This document shows, piece by piece, positions 36,601 through 48,000 of a stretch of 64,000 nucleotides of DNA (its first letter is position 1; each line of letters begins with the position of its first letter). The translations under genes and the position numbers were made by a program. A model generated the notes under the pieces. It was not told the origin of the DNA, did not search any database, and worked only from the letters and a program-made list of their open reading frames with translations. Source of the stretch: Asterella californica (lineage: Eukaryota > Streptophyta > Marchantiopsida > Marchantiales > Aytoniaceae); contig JAYKYS010000009.1 of assembly GCA_036924285.1 (NCBI GenBank), forward strand, positions 5,022,001 to 5,086,000, written 5' to 3'.

Positions 36601-38050
36601 AATTGATGCTCTACTCGTCTATGATCACACAATATAGACCTAGTCCTCACTAATTGTACTTGTTGTTTGGAGTTAGCAGGTAGTTGAGTTGCTACCGGTC
36701 TCACCTTTTTTAATACAGATTTGTACTTCGTATGGACATCTGCTTCCTGAGGAAGTGCACACCAACAAACTGCTTCTCTTCTCACACTATTCTACATCGG
36801 ATGAGGAAAGAACTACACGTACGTAGCAACCTCTTCATATATGCATCGAGGGTGGATAGAGATCACCATTAGACTATCTTTCCTTTCCATCAATCTGCTC
36901 GCACTGTCTAACCAACCTACAAATGATTATACATACATTAACTCTTCAAACAAGCCAGAAATCACTTCGTCTTCAGGTAGAACTCCTACACGTCACAGTT
37001 CTGATACCTGTTTCACCATCCATCTTTTTGTATTTTCTTCCATATCTTCAACTCTTGTAAACTGACACCACCCATCTGTCTCAAACATCAGCAATCCAAA
37101 CTGCCAACTCTGTACACTACACATGTCTCGAGACCTCTGTACATGTTTCACCTTCAACTCTGACGGGATCTCAATAGTAGGTTCTACACTCCTGTCTTCC
37201 CGTTCTACAAGAGTGGACTGCGAAAATCCTTACATCGCTCGTCTGAGAATCTCTAAGGGTTTGTCGATTCCGCTCATGTCTTGAACGAACCGTCAAAAAT
37301 TGTACTGAGTACTTGTCATCAGGACTCCGAACTCTAGCATAATGAGACCCATTGTTCATCACCTTTGTCTCCATTCGAACAGCGATGATGTATGGTTGGC
37401 CTAGTATGACAGGGTAGGAGGCAGACGACTGTACAAAGAAAAGTTGATCAACCTCTACATCCCAATCTTTACATGCATATTTGGACAGGCTCTGTATAAC
37501 TCATCCTTTTGATTATTTGCAGCATGAAGTACCTAACCATTATTCCGTTCGGTTGGCCACTACCCCTTCTCATACACCTCTTTGGAAATGATGTTGATTT
37601 CTGACCCGTGATCCACAAGCGCATGAACTGGTTCAGAAAGTCCTCCAAGTCAAACCTGCGTCTCTGTTGTCGCTCTTGCTCAGTGCTTCTCTTTGAAACT
37701 GCTGTCTACGCTTGACCTATCCTCCTCAAGCTCTTCGTCTTTGTTCTCAATAACAGCAAGACCAGCAACCCATACTTCATACTTATCATCCCTGAACCCG
37801 TCAACACTAATAGCATCTACTACACCAACCATCTGACTACCTACATGTTCAGTCAACACTTGCTTTTTTCTCTTCATGATGTCTATTATCAACTCATGAA
37901 ACTCTCTCTTTTTGCGATATCAAGTACCTCATGAAGAGTAAACTCAACCCTAGCACCGAAAACGCGTTGCTCCAAAACAACACGTAGATCTGTTGTTGTT
38001 TCTATGTCCGCTGCTAACTTGTAAGCTGGAGCTTTCTCTTTCTACCGTGC
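33614..38050 (-). pseudogene. family B gypsy pol (protease, RT, RNase H, integrase)
   Basis: Read leftward. The protease core VHALVDHGSEINIISKEVYE lies at about 37,635-37,575, with D-H-G where D-S/T-G is usual. RT spans about 36,375-35,640: IVEPSMGPYSSRWFTVSKK, LRFIQDLQPVNNVTIRNVG, MCTLPQGATNSMTHMQNVML, and a catalytic region LMLDDILIKG near 35,985. RNase H spans about 35,624-34,980 (DRQRDYPQVKRELWGVMTAV, ILETDFLPLLGM), with N where the first catalytic Asp is expected (VTVNTSPKAI). Integrase remains include STAMNPEGIGKSERG near 34,380 and FALRADRTTHCSTTE near 34,250. The C-terminus is an acidic tail ending at 33,658. Stops and frameshifts occur throughout. The lineage differs from family A and from the chromovirus. 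Confidence 0.88.
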
Positions 38051-39789
38051 TGTGAACCTCTTCCCCCGTACTCTATCTGTAGCAGCACCCTCCTATGACA
38101 AATCCTGTACACCTTCCATAGGATCTACCGCAGGTGGTGGAGCTATAGAGGTAGAGGGTACATCCTCTGCAGCAGGAAACCTACCAGCTGGTACAGATGG
38201 TGATATACTGTTGCTCTCCTCTTCGTAACCCTCCGACGATCACTATCATCTGGCACTCCTGCATCTAGATCAGAAGCATCCCATTGCCTTTTGTCTTCCA
38301 CCATGGCATCTTGTTCACTACTCGTTTCCAAAAACGCTCGAATTGAAGTTGCACCTACTGGATCTTTTCACCCAGTAGCCCTCCTAATGCTTTCTGCACC
38401 TCTCTTCATCATTTCAACTGAGACCTCAATAGCCTACTCAACCATAGTTGGATTAGAGCGCACCTCAACTTTTCCAGTATACACATCAGCTTCCCAGAAC
38501 CTGCAATCATCGCTGTAGTGTTTACACCAATAAGTGCTAGGAGTAAACTCCTCATTCCTCCTCTTCCAAAATATGTGTTCAGAGGTTGCCCAGTGGCGGT
38601 TAGATACAACCTATTATTCTGATAATTGACTATGCCCTCTCGCAAGACAACCGCTAAGTCTTGACAGTCTCCTCTGAGATGGTCTGGGCTGTCGCACCAA
38701 ATACATCTCCTGGTAAAGGTTCCTCCTATAGGTTGAGCACCTGGTGCAACTGGTCATTGGTCTCTCCTTAGGTCTGTCATCTCAACCCTCAAATCTCTCA
38801 ACTGTTGAGTGAACTCTTCAATCAAATTATTTTGATTTCGGTTCTCAACATGTCGTTGTTGCGATCTTACTCATCTTTGTGCTAGGATAGGTACTACATG
38901 CACTTGAGGAACCGCTTGGAAAACTACCACAGGTGCTTGAGGAATCACTATAGGTGCCTGAGGTATTATTTGAGGTATTACGGGAGCTTGAGGAGCTACT
39001 CTCTGCTTTGGCAAGATCTCCAACTGCAGTACCATCCTACCACGGCGTTGCCTAGCAAGGATAGATACTGCTTCTTCCACTCTCCTCCAATTCAGATGTA
39101 ACTCCCTCTTCAGCTCCACGATCTGCCAACATGAAACAAAGTATGTCTGTTGTGAACTCATTCAGAGCACCCAAGAACAACTCCATATTTCTAACATCCA
39201 GCGTCAATCTCTCTAGACCAGAAAGCTGAGAGTACCTCTTCTCAAATTCACGAATCACTTCATTCAATCCCATGGAACGTCCAAGCTGACGTTCTATCCC
39301 ATCCATGAGGGTTCTTCTGGTGATTCTTTCAAAATCCTCTTCTAGAAACTCTTTTCTTAGCGCACGTTCAAACAGAATCCACCCACCTAGATGTCTTCTT
39401 TGTAAATTTCTCACCTTCTCTCTCAGTTCAGTGACAACAGTCAACTCAAAGCTCAAAATTATCTCAACTTCAGCCTTGATCAGCTCCATCTCACCCACAT
39501 ACTCCCGCAAGTACCTAGTAACATCTCTTTCATCAAATCGCCCACATCGACTAACAATTGCTTGTAACGTCTTTGTGGATTTCTGCTCAACTCCTCCAAT
39601 TGCAGGCTGCTGCTGAATTAGAACAGCCAACGCCTGAAGATTCTGAGATGTATCTATAGCAGGCTGTGCCGTTGCTATTGGAACCACCGTAGGTCCTCCT
39701 TGAGAGCCAATTCCATCCTGACCAGGAGTCTCTTGGATAGGAGCACCTTGAGTAGCAGCCACACCATGTACGGCAGCACTGTGATCCAT
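38051..39789 (-). pseudogene. family B gypsy gag
   Basis: The open part runs from 39,789 to 39,052 and begins MDHSAAVHGVAATQGAP, a Gln/Pro/Gly-rich N-terminus. A helical capsid-like region follows (RYLREYVGEMELIKAEVEI, LLKEFEERYSQLSGLERLTL-like at about 39,250). After a Pro/Ile/Val/Gln-rich linker near 39,000-38,890, a zinc knuckle CIWCDSPDHLRGDC lies at about 38,705-38,664. The frame is broken between capsid and knuckle. The region below 38,600 is a degraded linker to protease. Confidence 0.82.
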
Positions 39790-39834
39790 TTTCTACCCAA
39801 TCTAGTCAATTCTCCAAATCAATCATCTCAATAG

Positions 39835-39852
39835 CTCTCAGTGGAAGCACCA
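39835..39852 (-). promoter_or_regulatory. candidate family B primer-binding site
   Basis: After the 5' LTR end and a 2-base spacer the minus strand reads TGGTGCTTCCACTGAGAG. It begins with TGG as a tRNA-CCA partner should, but I cannot assign the tRNA. Confidence 0.45.
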
Positions 39853-39854
39853 GA

Positions 39855-41583
39855 TGTCGTTGCGAGAGTCTTTCTTGGAGAGGACGGACCTCCTGACTGT
39901 GATCGATCAAAGAAACGACCAAAAAGAAAAATAGATTGTTGCTAGCGATGAGATCTCAAAACTCTATTTCTTGCGCTCACCAGTTACAAACAAACTCAAA
40001 CAAACACTCAGGTACACAGATAGGCCTCTCAAGACTCCAAAATAACTTTACTTGCGTGTCGACTCCACGATCAATTTCTTCCACTATAGAAAATCTCCCT
40101 CTTTCTCTCTCTCCGTCTATCAGTTCTCTATTCCATTTCAAATCTGATCTAGTAGGTGAAATTCATACCCCTAACTCTTATACCTCTCCTTGGGTCAACC
40201 TCCCAACTGAAAACTCTCAAAAATTTGATTCAGCGATGATCAAAAGCCTCTCACAGACCTTCAAATCGATCTCTGCTCCATAGACTACCTCCTGAATGTA
40301 ATTTATCTACAAAACAGTTTATTATACAAAGCCCAAGCTCTAAAACACTTGTCCCTCTCCTTGCGATGACCTCCCAATTCAGGTCTTTCAGAAATTTTAT
40401 CTCCCTTGCTCCCAAGCTTCTCATGCGCTTCTCGATAGCTTCCTCTTCAGCTTTGTGCCAAAAGAATCCTCGTCCAAAGTCACCGTAGGTTATTTAACCT
40501 AAAAGATAAGGCCCTAGCTAAGTTGCCCCCTCTGTCCTTATAAGTATGCCCACTTATCAGAAGCAGGTCCCTAGCTAAGCTGACCCCCTATTGTCCTTAT
40601 GGGTACCGAACTTTATTTGCTAAGGTGGCCCTTTTTTAATAAAAGTTTCACAGCTTTTACAAAACCTACTCCTTCACTGATCAAGATCTCACAGCTTCTT
40701 TTGCAATTGCAAAGCCGACTCGATGGTTATTTAACTAATCAGCAAAAGTTTCCCGTGCTCTTGATGCCACCCTGAATATACCACAAGTCATCCAATGTAG
40801 ACCGAAGCCCCTACACTTATGGGGCTGCCCCACAAAGCTTAGAGCTCTCTATATACACACCAAGTATCTCTCATGGTATATTCACGGTGGCATGCGGAGG
40901 CTTAGGCCAGGAAGCCCACGATTAAAGGAGATACTGGTCTCCCGTCCCTAGATATGTAGGACATGGTTGCATATCCAACATATACTCCCTTCCAGGAGGC
41001 CAACATGCCGGAATAGGAACCAGAGGCCAGGGGGAACTGATCCTGAGATCACTTTCCTCCTAGGCAGGCGCCCTATCACTGGGTGGCCTTTGGTTCCGTT
41101 TAAGAAGGTAAAAAGTTCTGTACATATGTTTTCCTGAAGAAATTTTCCTATAAAGTCTTTACTAGCCTTTTCTACGCTAACTTCTCTATACAACTCCATT
41201 TTTAATGAATAAGGAGTCAAAACTAAAGTACTTGTGAACACCTACACACTCATGCTATCAAATTCTAAGTTCGAGTCACGAGCCAGAATCGACAGATTTC
41301 TCTCTTTCGCATAGTTCTCAGTCCAAAACCTATAGTAACTATTACCTAGAACACTTTCTGACAAAACTGGAGGCATGAAGTCGCTCTCCTCGACGAGCTC
41401 TGCATCCTAGAACTTTTCGACCCCTTCAGGATGATATTTCAATCCAAGGTAAGGGGCAGCTTGTCAAGCATCACCTCAGCTTAGCTCCTACCCAGCTTGA
41501 TAAGCTACAGGGAAGCTTCCTTTACACAATAGAGAAAAAAATCTCTCTACAACTAATTTTCACTGTACACGTACAACATGACA
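39855..41583 (-). repeat. family B gypsy 5' LTR
   Basis: On the plus strand it reads TGTCGTTGCGAG...CATGACA. It is longer than its partner, mainly through an extra unit near 40,545-40,605 that repeats the TAGCTAAG(C/T)TG-CCCCC-TGTCCTTAT phrase. The same phrase recurs in the related LTR at 43,052-43,642. Confidence 0.88.
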
Positions 41584-41647
41584 TCGTATATGTCGTTACT
41601 TTCTTCTCACGCATGCATACAAAGGACAAGGTAAGATGCAAAGTAGA

Positions 41648-41796
41648 CGATTCTACTGATGTTAACAGGAAAAAAGATGAACCACATGAATCTCGCATTC
41701 TGTCGGTTAGTGAATTAAATAACAAATGTTTTTACTTTGATAAGAAAAAAGATAAGATGTGGTTCATCTTCTGTCTCGTTAACATCAATAGAATCG
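41648..41796. repeat. inverted repeat with 40 bp arms
   Basis: The arms are 41,648-41,687 and 41,757-41,796, with 35 of 40 positions complementary by my count and a loop of about 69 bp. The outer ends are CGATTCTA / TAGAATCG. It could be a small inverted-repeat element or a hairpin RNA source. No target duplication is evident. Confidence 0.8.
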
Positions 41797-42493
41797 TGGT
41801 TCAGGTATTTTTAAATTATATACCTGTCTCAAATATACTATAATTTTTGTATGAGAGTATATGCACGATATGCTTTCATTGTACAGAGATAAGAATGAGT
41901 GGAAGGATGTAGCAGTAGATGAACCGTCTTCGTTCATAACTGAGTTCTAGCACAAGATAAAGTTTAAAAGTCATCGAGATATTTTTGAGGTCCTGAAAAG
42001 GACTGAGAACTCTCCGGGATATGTCCTAATAAGACTTGTAACAAAGTTTACTAAGCTTGGCCTACCAAATGTGCAGAACTATATGACAGTTTTAACATGG
42101 AAGTCAGACATTCTGTACTTGTTTACAATTTTCCTTGTATTGCATGTTTGACCAAGTTATGTCAACAGCGGCGGAAGCAAAAGTTACACTCTGATATAAT
42201 TAATTATCTTTTATTCATTTTTTGAAATTTACTTTTAAGATTTTAGTTTATGATAGACTCTTTAAGTTGACACCAATTTCATGATTTTATGTTGTTGTAT
42301 GATGAACCTTTGAACATAGCTTTGATGGCTCACTAAGATGTGTTTCAAGCTTCTACTACAGTCTAGAAAGATTACTAGAAAGTGGAAATCGGAATTATGA
42401 ACGCAAACAAGACAACGTTTTCAGATTCCTTGGTTGGGAAACCAATTCCTGTAGTTTTCATTCCATTATCTCTTGTGCTTGTTGGAAATGGAT
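41797..42493. other. unassigned sequence
   Basis: No gene or element recognised. Confidence 0.4.
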
Positions 42494-42731
42494 TGTTGCT
42501 AGAATATGCTAAGATAAAACTATATGTCACAACATAAAGACAGTATGAGTGTGAGAGAGAGCTCCTTGAGAGAGAGTGTAGGCTGAACCAAGCAAAAATG
42601 AATTACTTAATGTACAACGGACTTGGACCTGAATAATATAGGTCTTGGTCTTGGTGATCTTATGAAGATCAGCACCTAACATCTTGAACCTGTTACTGTA
42701 TAAGTACATTCATACTATCTGTATTCTAACA
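42494..42731 (-). repeat. putative copia 3' LTR (about 238 bp)
   Basis: On the minus strand it begins TGTTAGAATAC after the purine tract GAGTGGGAG (42,740-42,732) and may end CTAGCAACA. The right half is well placed by the adjacent RNase H; the far end is a guess. Confidence 0.55.
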
Positions 42732-42740
42732 CTCCCACTC

Positions 42741-43004
42741 AATAACTCTTCAGATAAAACATTATCTGCTAGAAAACATTCCTAGCTATGGTAGCAAGAG
42801 ATCCAACTTGGGAGCTGGTAAACTCTTTGCAACCATGTCTTCAGTAGGACAACAACAAACTTTTATATTTATTTCGATATGATCTTTCATGAAGTGAAAT
42901 CTGATGTTTATGTGCTTCGTATGGTCGTGGAATTTGCTAGTGTCGACAAGAGCCATCACGCTCTGGTTCTCACAATATGTCACTATGGGCTCCTTGTCGT
43001 GCAA
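42741..43004 (-). pseudogene. Ty1/copia RNase H C-terminal fragment
   Basis: The minus strand reads YCENQSVMALVDTSKFHDHT, KHINIRFHFMKDHIE and CCCPTEDMVAKSLPAPKLD, the conserved end of copia RNase H. It leads directly into the purine tract and LTR. Upstream coding sequence is absent: the neighbour at 43,052 is an unrelated LTR. Confidence 0.88.
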
Positions 43005-43051
43005 TCCAATGTCAATCAGAAGTTGGCGTAATCAGATTGTTTTGAACATCT

Positions 43052-43642
43052 CGTCGTCGTGGTGAGAGTCTCTCTTGAGGAGGACTGACCTCCAGATTGT
43101 GACTGATTTTGAAATCGATCAAAAGAAAAACAGACTGCTGCCAACTATCAAAACTCAAACTGACCTCTTGCATCTACCAAATCAAACCAAACACTCAAAT
43201 ATGTGCACATAGGTCTTTCATGACTCAATAAACTTTATTCTAATATCAATTTTATCATCAAAATCTTCAATGATCAAAAATCTCTCCTCTCACTCATACG
43301 TGCGTCTCTTCTACTCTCAGTTCAGTTGTTTGTAATGTCCTTCGAACTGCTGTCGTACGTCGATTTACTTAAAACTCAAGCCCTTTGTTAAGCGTCCGTC
43401 TAGCTAAGCTGGGGTCCTTATAAGTAAGACATACTTATCAAGTAAGCAGACCCCCTGCTAAGCTAGGCCTTGTTATTATTTGCATAATAGTCAAGCAAGC
43501 TCCTTGCTAAGCTAGGCCCTTGATTATTAAAAATTTTTCAACTCGATGTCATCTTGATGTCACTTTGATCATACGTTTAAGTCACCCAATGTAGGCCGAA
43601 GCCTCTACCACTTATGGGACCACCCCACATGGCTTGAACCGC
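43052..43642 (-). repeat. truncated LTR related to family B
   Basis: It shares phrases in order with family B LTRs: GAGAGTCTCTCTTGAGGAGG, the GATTGTGACTGA region, AAACACTCAAATA, GCTAAGCTGGGG and ACCCAATGTAGGCCGAAGCC. It is much more diverged and shorter. It ends abruptly where family A internal sequence starts. Strand is assigned by analogy with family B. Confidence 0.65.
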
Positions 43643-45013
43643 AGCCAAAAGTTAATGAGAGACATCAAGGGAGAACTGGAAGAAGCCGCTTCTCCGCTTC
43701 CAAGAGCTTCTTGGAAGACTCGATATTGGAAGACTGCAGTAAGTACAACATGAAGCAGGAGAGAGAGACGTTCCGAACTTATGACAAGTTGTTCATAGCT
43801 TCAGCCTACCAAATCCAGTAGAAGACGAAGAAGAGTGACATCTCTTCTCAGCACTTTGGTAGATGCTTCTGACCAGAGGAAGAAGCAGAAGACGCACAAG
43901 TAAGGATCCTGAGTGCGTACATTCACCTCAGCGGACTGCTTCTAGAGAGCAGCGGGTATCCCTGAGACACCAAAAGAAATAAGAAGAGCTCAGGAAGATC
44001 CAAATAGTAGATTTGGAAGAGCCTTCCATCTCATGCATTATCTTTGGAGAAGACGAAAGCCAACCAGGTGATCACGTTTACAAGGTAGATTTTGGGTCTG
44101 GTTACGCCGAAGATGTCTTCCCAAGTGCGAGAGAGGCTTCTCAAGGTGAAGGAAGACTAGAAGGTATCGTTCCAGACATCTCAGAGGATAGAAGCGACAG
44201 CAGCTCTTACTCAAAAGCCGACATCCTTGATTCAGACAGACATGGCCCTTCAAGAAGATCATCTCCACCACATGACCGAGGAAGAAGTTGGTAGTCGCAT
44301 CAACCGGCAGTCAACATGGCTTCTCACACTCGACAGAAATACCATCCGTATGACGATGATGCCGATGTTGATGACTTCATCATGTTGTCCGAGACTATCT
44401 CTCCATCTAACAAAGAAGACATTGATGCATACAGACTCCGTGTATTTCCTAGCCTGGTCATAGAGAAGAGAAAGAAATGGATGAGTAAAGCATTGCATGA
44501 TGATTTAGTTATGACCACTTGGGCTACTCTGAAGGCAAATTTTCTGAAGAGGTTCAGAGGAGTAGGCTATGACCGGATGACTCTCATAGAACTTCAGAGG
44601 CTCGAACGGAAGAAGAAAGAGACACTACGGGATTACACCGAGAGGTTTGAAGACCTCCTGGACACATCCCTCAGAACCAAAGAAGACATGGCTGCTGTGC
44701 TCAGCAAGCAGTGGATAGGTACTTAGGGGGTTTGTCTCAAGAGATGGAGTTGTATTGTAGAAGAGGAGGAGGTGATGATTCGGTAGAAGTACAGAAGTAT
44801 GCAGAGCAGTATGAAACCTCGAGCATCACCTGGAATATGATGAAAGATAGAGGGAAGATCCCCAAGAAGTCCAAGAAGTCCAAGAAGTCTTCTAGGAAGT
44901 CCAAGTCCACTGAAACTAATAACAGTGCTTCGGAAATATCATCGGCTTCTGAAGAGTCTATTGTCGAAAGTTCAAAATCAGAATCTGAACAGGAGTCTGA
45001 AAGTTATCTCTGA
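43643..45013 (+). pseudogene. family A gypsy gag, plus-strand copy
   Basis: The left edge is truncated: homology to the minus-strand copy begins at CCGCAGCCAAAAG. Open pieces are 44,013-44,294 (acidic N-terminus, MEEPSISCIIFGEDESQPGD), 44,316-44,726 (gag core with WATLKANFLKRF and LIELQRLERKKKETLRDY) and 44,711-45,013 (MDRYLGGLSQEMELYCRRGG, then a Lys/Ser tract and a Ser/Glu-rich tail). Stops and frameshifts separate them. It is homologous to 1-1,958. Confidence 0.9.
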
Positions 45014-48000
45014 ACCAGAAGGACAAGTGGAAGCAACCCTTGGCTTCTCGGTCAAACATTTGGTGCAATCTTTGTAACTCTTCCGAACATACGAGAGATC
45101 AGTATACACAAGATCGAGCTGTTAATTGGACAAACTGAGAAGAAGATGATGAGAGATACCTACACAATCCAAGTGAGAAATCCTGCTACAAGATCAAGAC
45201 GATACAACCCTTTGCTCCTACTCCTCCTGTTCAGTTTAATCATTATACTCCTAGAGATAGGGCTGGTACTGTACAGACCAGGACGCCTTGGAAACCTTCA
45301 TCATCACAACGACCTCTAAACCCTCTTCTTGGAGCATGCAACAATTGTGGAGAGACAGGACACTAGTGGTCCACTTGTCTTCATCCCAGAAGACAGATTG
45401 GGCAAGTGCTTTTGTGTGAGAATTGTAAGAAAGCAAGACATTTCATAAGGAATTGTCCTCAGACCTACGCCCACGACATATGGTGAGATTTGCCGACACG
45501 ATACCTCCTACAGTTTAGAAGCAGCATCAACTTCTAAACTCAAGTTAGCAATAGTGTCAAACATCTCCGTAGAAGAAGAAGATCTTGGGGATTGTACGGA
45601 TTGTCTCACATAGAGGAAGACAAACCGGACCATGGGAAACGCATAGGAAAGGAGTCGCAGCTGCCAAAGACGTCTGTAGCTCAGAAGACGAAGATACCTG
45701 AGGAAGCATCATCTTTTATCTTGGCGGATGGTACTATTTGGAGCCCTTGCTCGGATTCAGGTAGTTGATCTCCAGAAGAAGTCATGGATGATGCATATTC
45801 AAGGTGAGTACCAAAAGTAGAGGGAAGACCGATCCCGTCGTAAGAAGACCAAGAAGAAGAAACAGCGTAAGGAGAGATCACCCTCCTCAGAGCGACTTTC
45901 TTCTCCTGATTATGACCGGAAAGATCTGAAGTACTTTGCTCTTGACATCATAAAAGAAGTTGAGGCGATCATGCAAGAAGAACTGGAGAAGCGACGAGAG
46001 ATAGTGTAGGAGCTTCCTCCATCGACCACGTCAGCCCTTGTTCCACAAGATCAGCTTCCAGTCGATGGAAGACTCACTTCAAGGCTTCCACCTAAGGAAG
46101 CAGCTTCTAAGCCTTCCACATTGGAGACTCTAGTCACTCTTCTGAAGCGATCCCCTTATGACTTCTTACAAGACTAATGGAATCAAAAGACGGATGTAAC
46201 CTTCGAACAACTTGTGGATGATAATGTTGGGTACAGGAAGTTGTTACAGTCTGTCCTTCGAGGATCGAGGAAGAGAAGAAAAGAGAAACTTGAGCATGCT
46301 AGAGCATCTCGATCCTTAGGATAGAGCATGACGACTTGGAAGCCCCAGAACTTGATATGGAGATCCATGGTTGTCTTCTTCTGAAGATATCTATTGATTC
46401 AGGCTCCGGAGTTAACATCATGACGGAAGAGACTGCGCATGCCCTAGGCTCCACTGAGTTCCAACCTACTCCGAGGATTTTCAGAATGACGGACCAGACC
46501 AGAAGATGATCTTTGGGACAACTGAAAGATGTCTTGACGGTAATTGGTGGAGTATTTTTCTACCTCACTTACATTATTTTACGATCTATAGCTAAGGTTG
46601 GATATCATGTTTTGATAAGAAGATCTTGGTTGTATGCTGCGAGTGTAAATACTGATTGAAGAACGTATCGTTTGAGGTTTCTCAATCCCACATCCAAGCC
46701 AGACGAGAAGTCCAAAATCTCACTCTCTTGGATGAAGATTGGACATCAAGGTGAAACTCTCTCTACGACTGAGGAATACACGTCAGAAGACTCAGTTGCG
46801 TCTTCTGACAGTGATGGAAGATATGATGAGTTTGTGGTGAATAACTTGTGTACTACAGGTGCATCAGAAGAAGCAAAAGAAGTGAACTGTGGATACATTG
46901 AGTGCTACAAAATTGCGAAGAGGAGCTTAAAGAAGACAAAAGTACTGTCTTCTCTTCAAAAGACCAGTTAGCTGATCTTCTAGAAGTCGAATCGGACCTA
47001 GAAGAAGCTCCCAAACCAGAATATTTTGGTGCCTGTGAATACAATCATACTGAAGGAACGGTGAACCATGACGACCTTCAAGAAATGGAGATTATCCTAA
47101 GGAAGAAGCTGAAACTTTCCAAGGTGATCGAGGACCAACAGTTGGAAGACTTCAGAGAACTCCTGATAGAGTTCTAGGATGTCTTCGTGTGGACCATAGA
47201 AGACATGAAATGCATACCTAGAGAGTTGGGTGAGCATCGAATTGACTTGCTAGAAGACGTTGTTCCTCCACGGTAGAGGCAGTATCGACTCAACCCCAAG
47301 TACTCACTTCTGATGAAAGATCAGATAGATCAATACTTGAAGACATAAGTCATCTTCCCGATGCTTAGCAGTGAGTGGGTAGCTCCAATTTTCATCATAC
47401 TGAAGAAGCAGATAAGTAAGATCATAGCATGCTAGGACTTCCAGAAGCTGAACTTGGCTACGAAGAAGGACCATCATCCTTTGTCATTCACTGACTTTGT
47501 GTTAGACCATGTAGCAAGACATGAGTTCTACAACTTCTTGGATGGGTATTTTGGGTACAACCAAGTTTCAATCAGAGAAGAAGATAAGTCGACTACTGAT
47601 TGAGGAACGTATGCATATAACCAAACGCCGTTTGGCTTATGCAACGCGTCCGTCATATTCCAAAGGTTGATGGTTACGATCTTTAAAGAGCATCTTCATA
47701 CTTTCATGGAGATCTTCTTAGATGATTTGTGTGTGTTTGGATGAAAGGAAGATGATCATCTGATATTCTTAAGAAAGTGTTTTCTGATGTAGGGAGGATC
47801 GTTTGGCTCTGCACATTGAGAAGTGCTTCTATGTCAAAAGGGATTTTGTTAGGAGTAGGACTTCTGAAAGAGGTATAGAAGTCGACTGTGCTAAGGTGGA
47901 AGTTATCATGAAACTTCACACGCTTGCTAACCTAACTCAGTTGAGAAGCTTCCTGGGCAACGTAGGATACTACAGGAGTTTTATTGACAAATATACAGAA

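Noticed and set aside
31935..41588. Target duplication for family B
   Set aside because: ACTGT on the left and TCGTA on the right do not match, so none is claimed.
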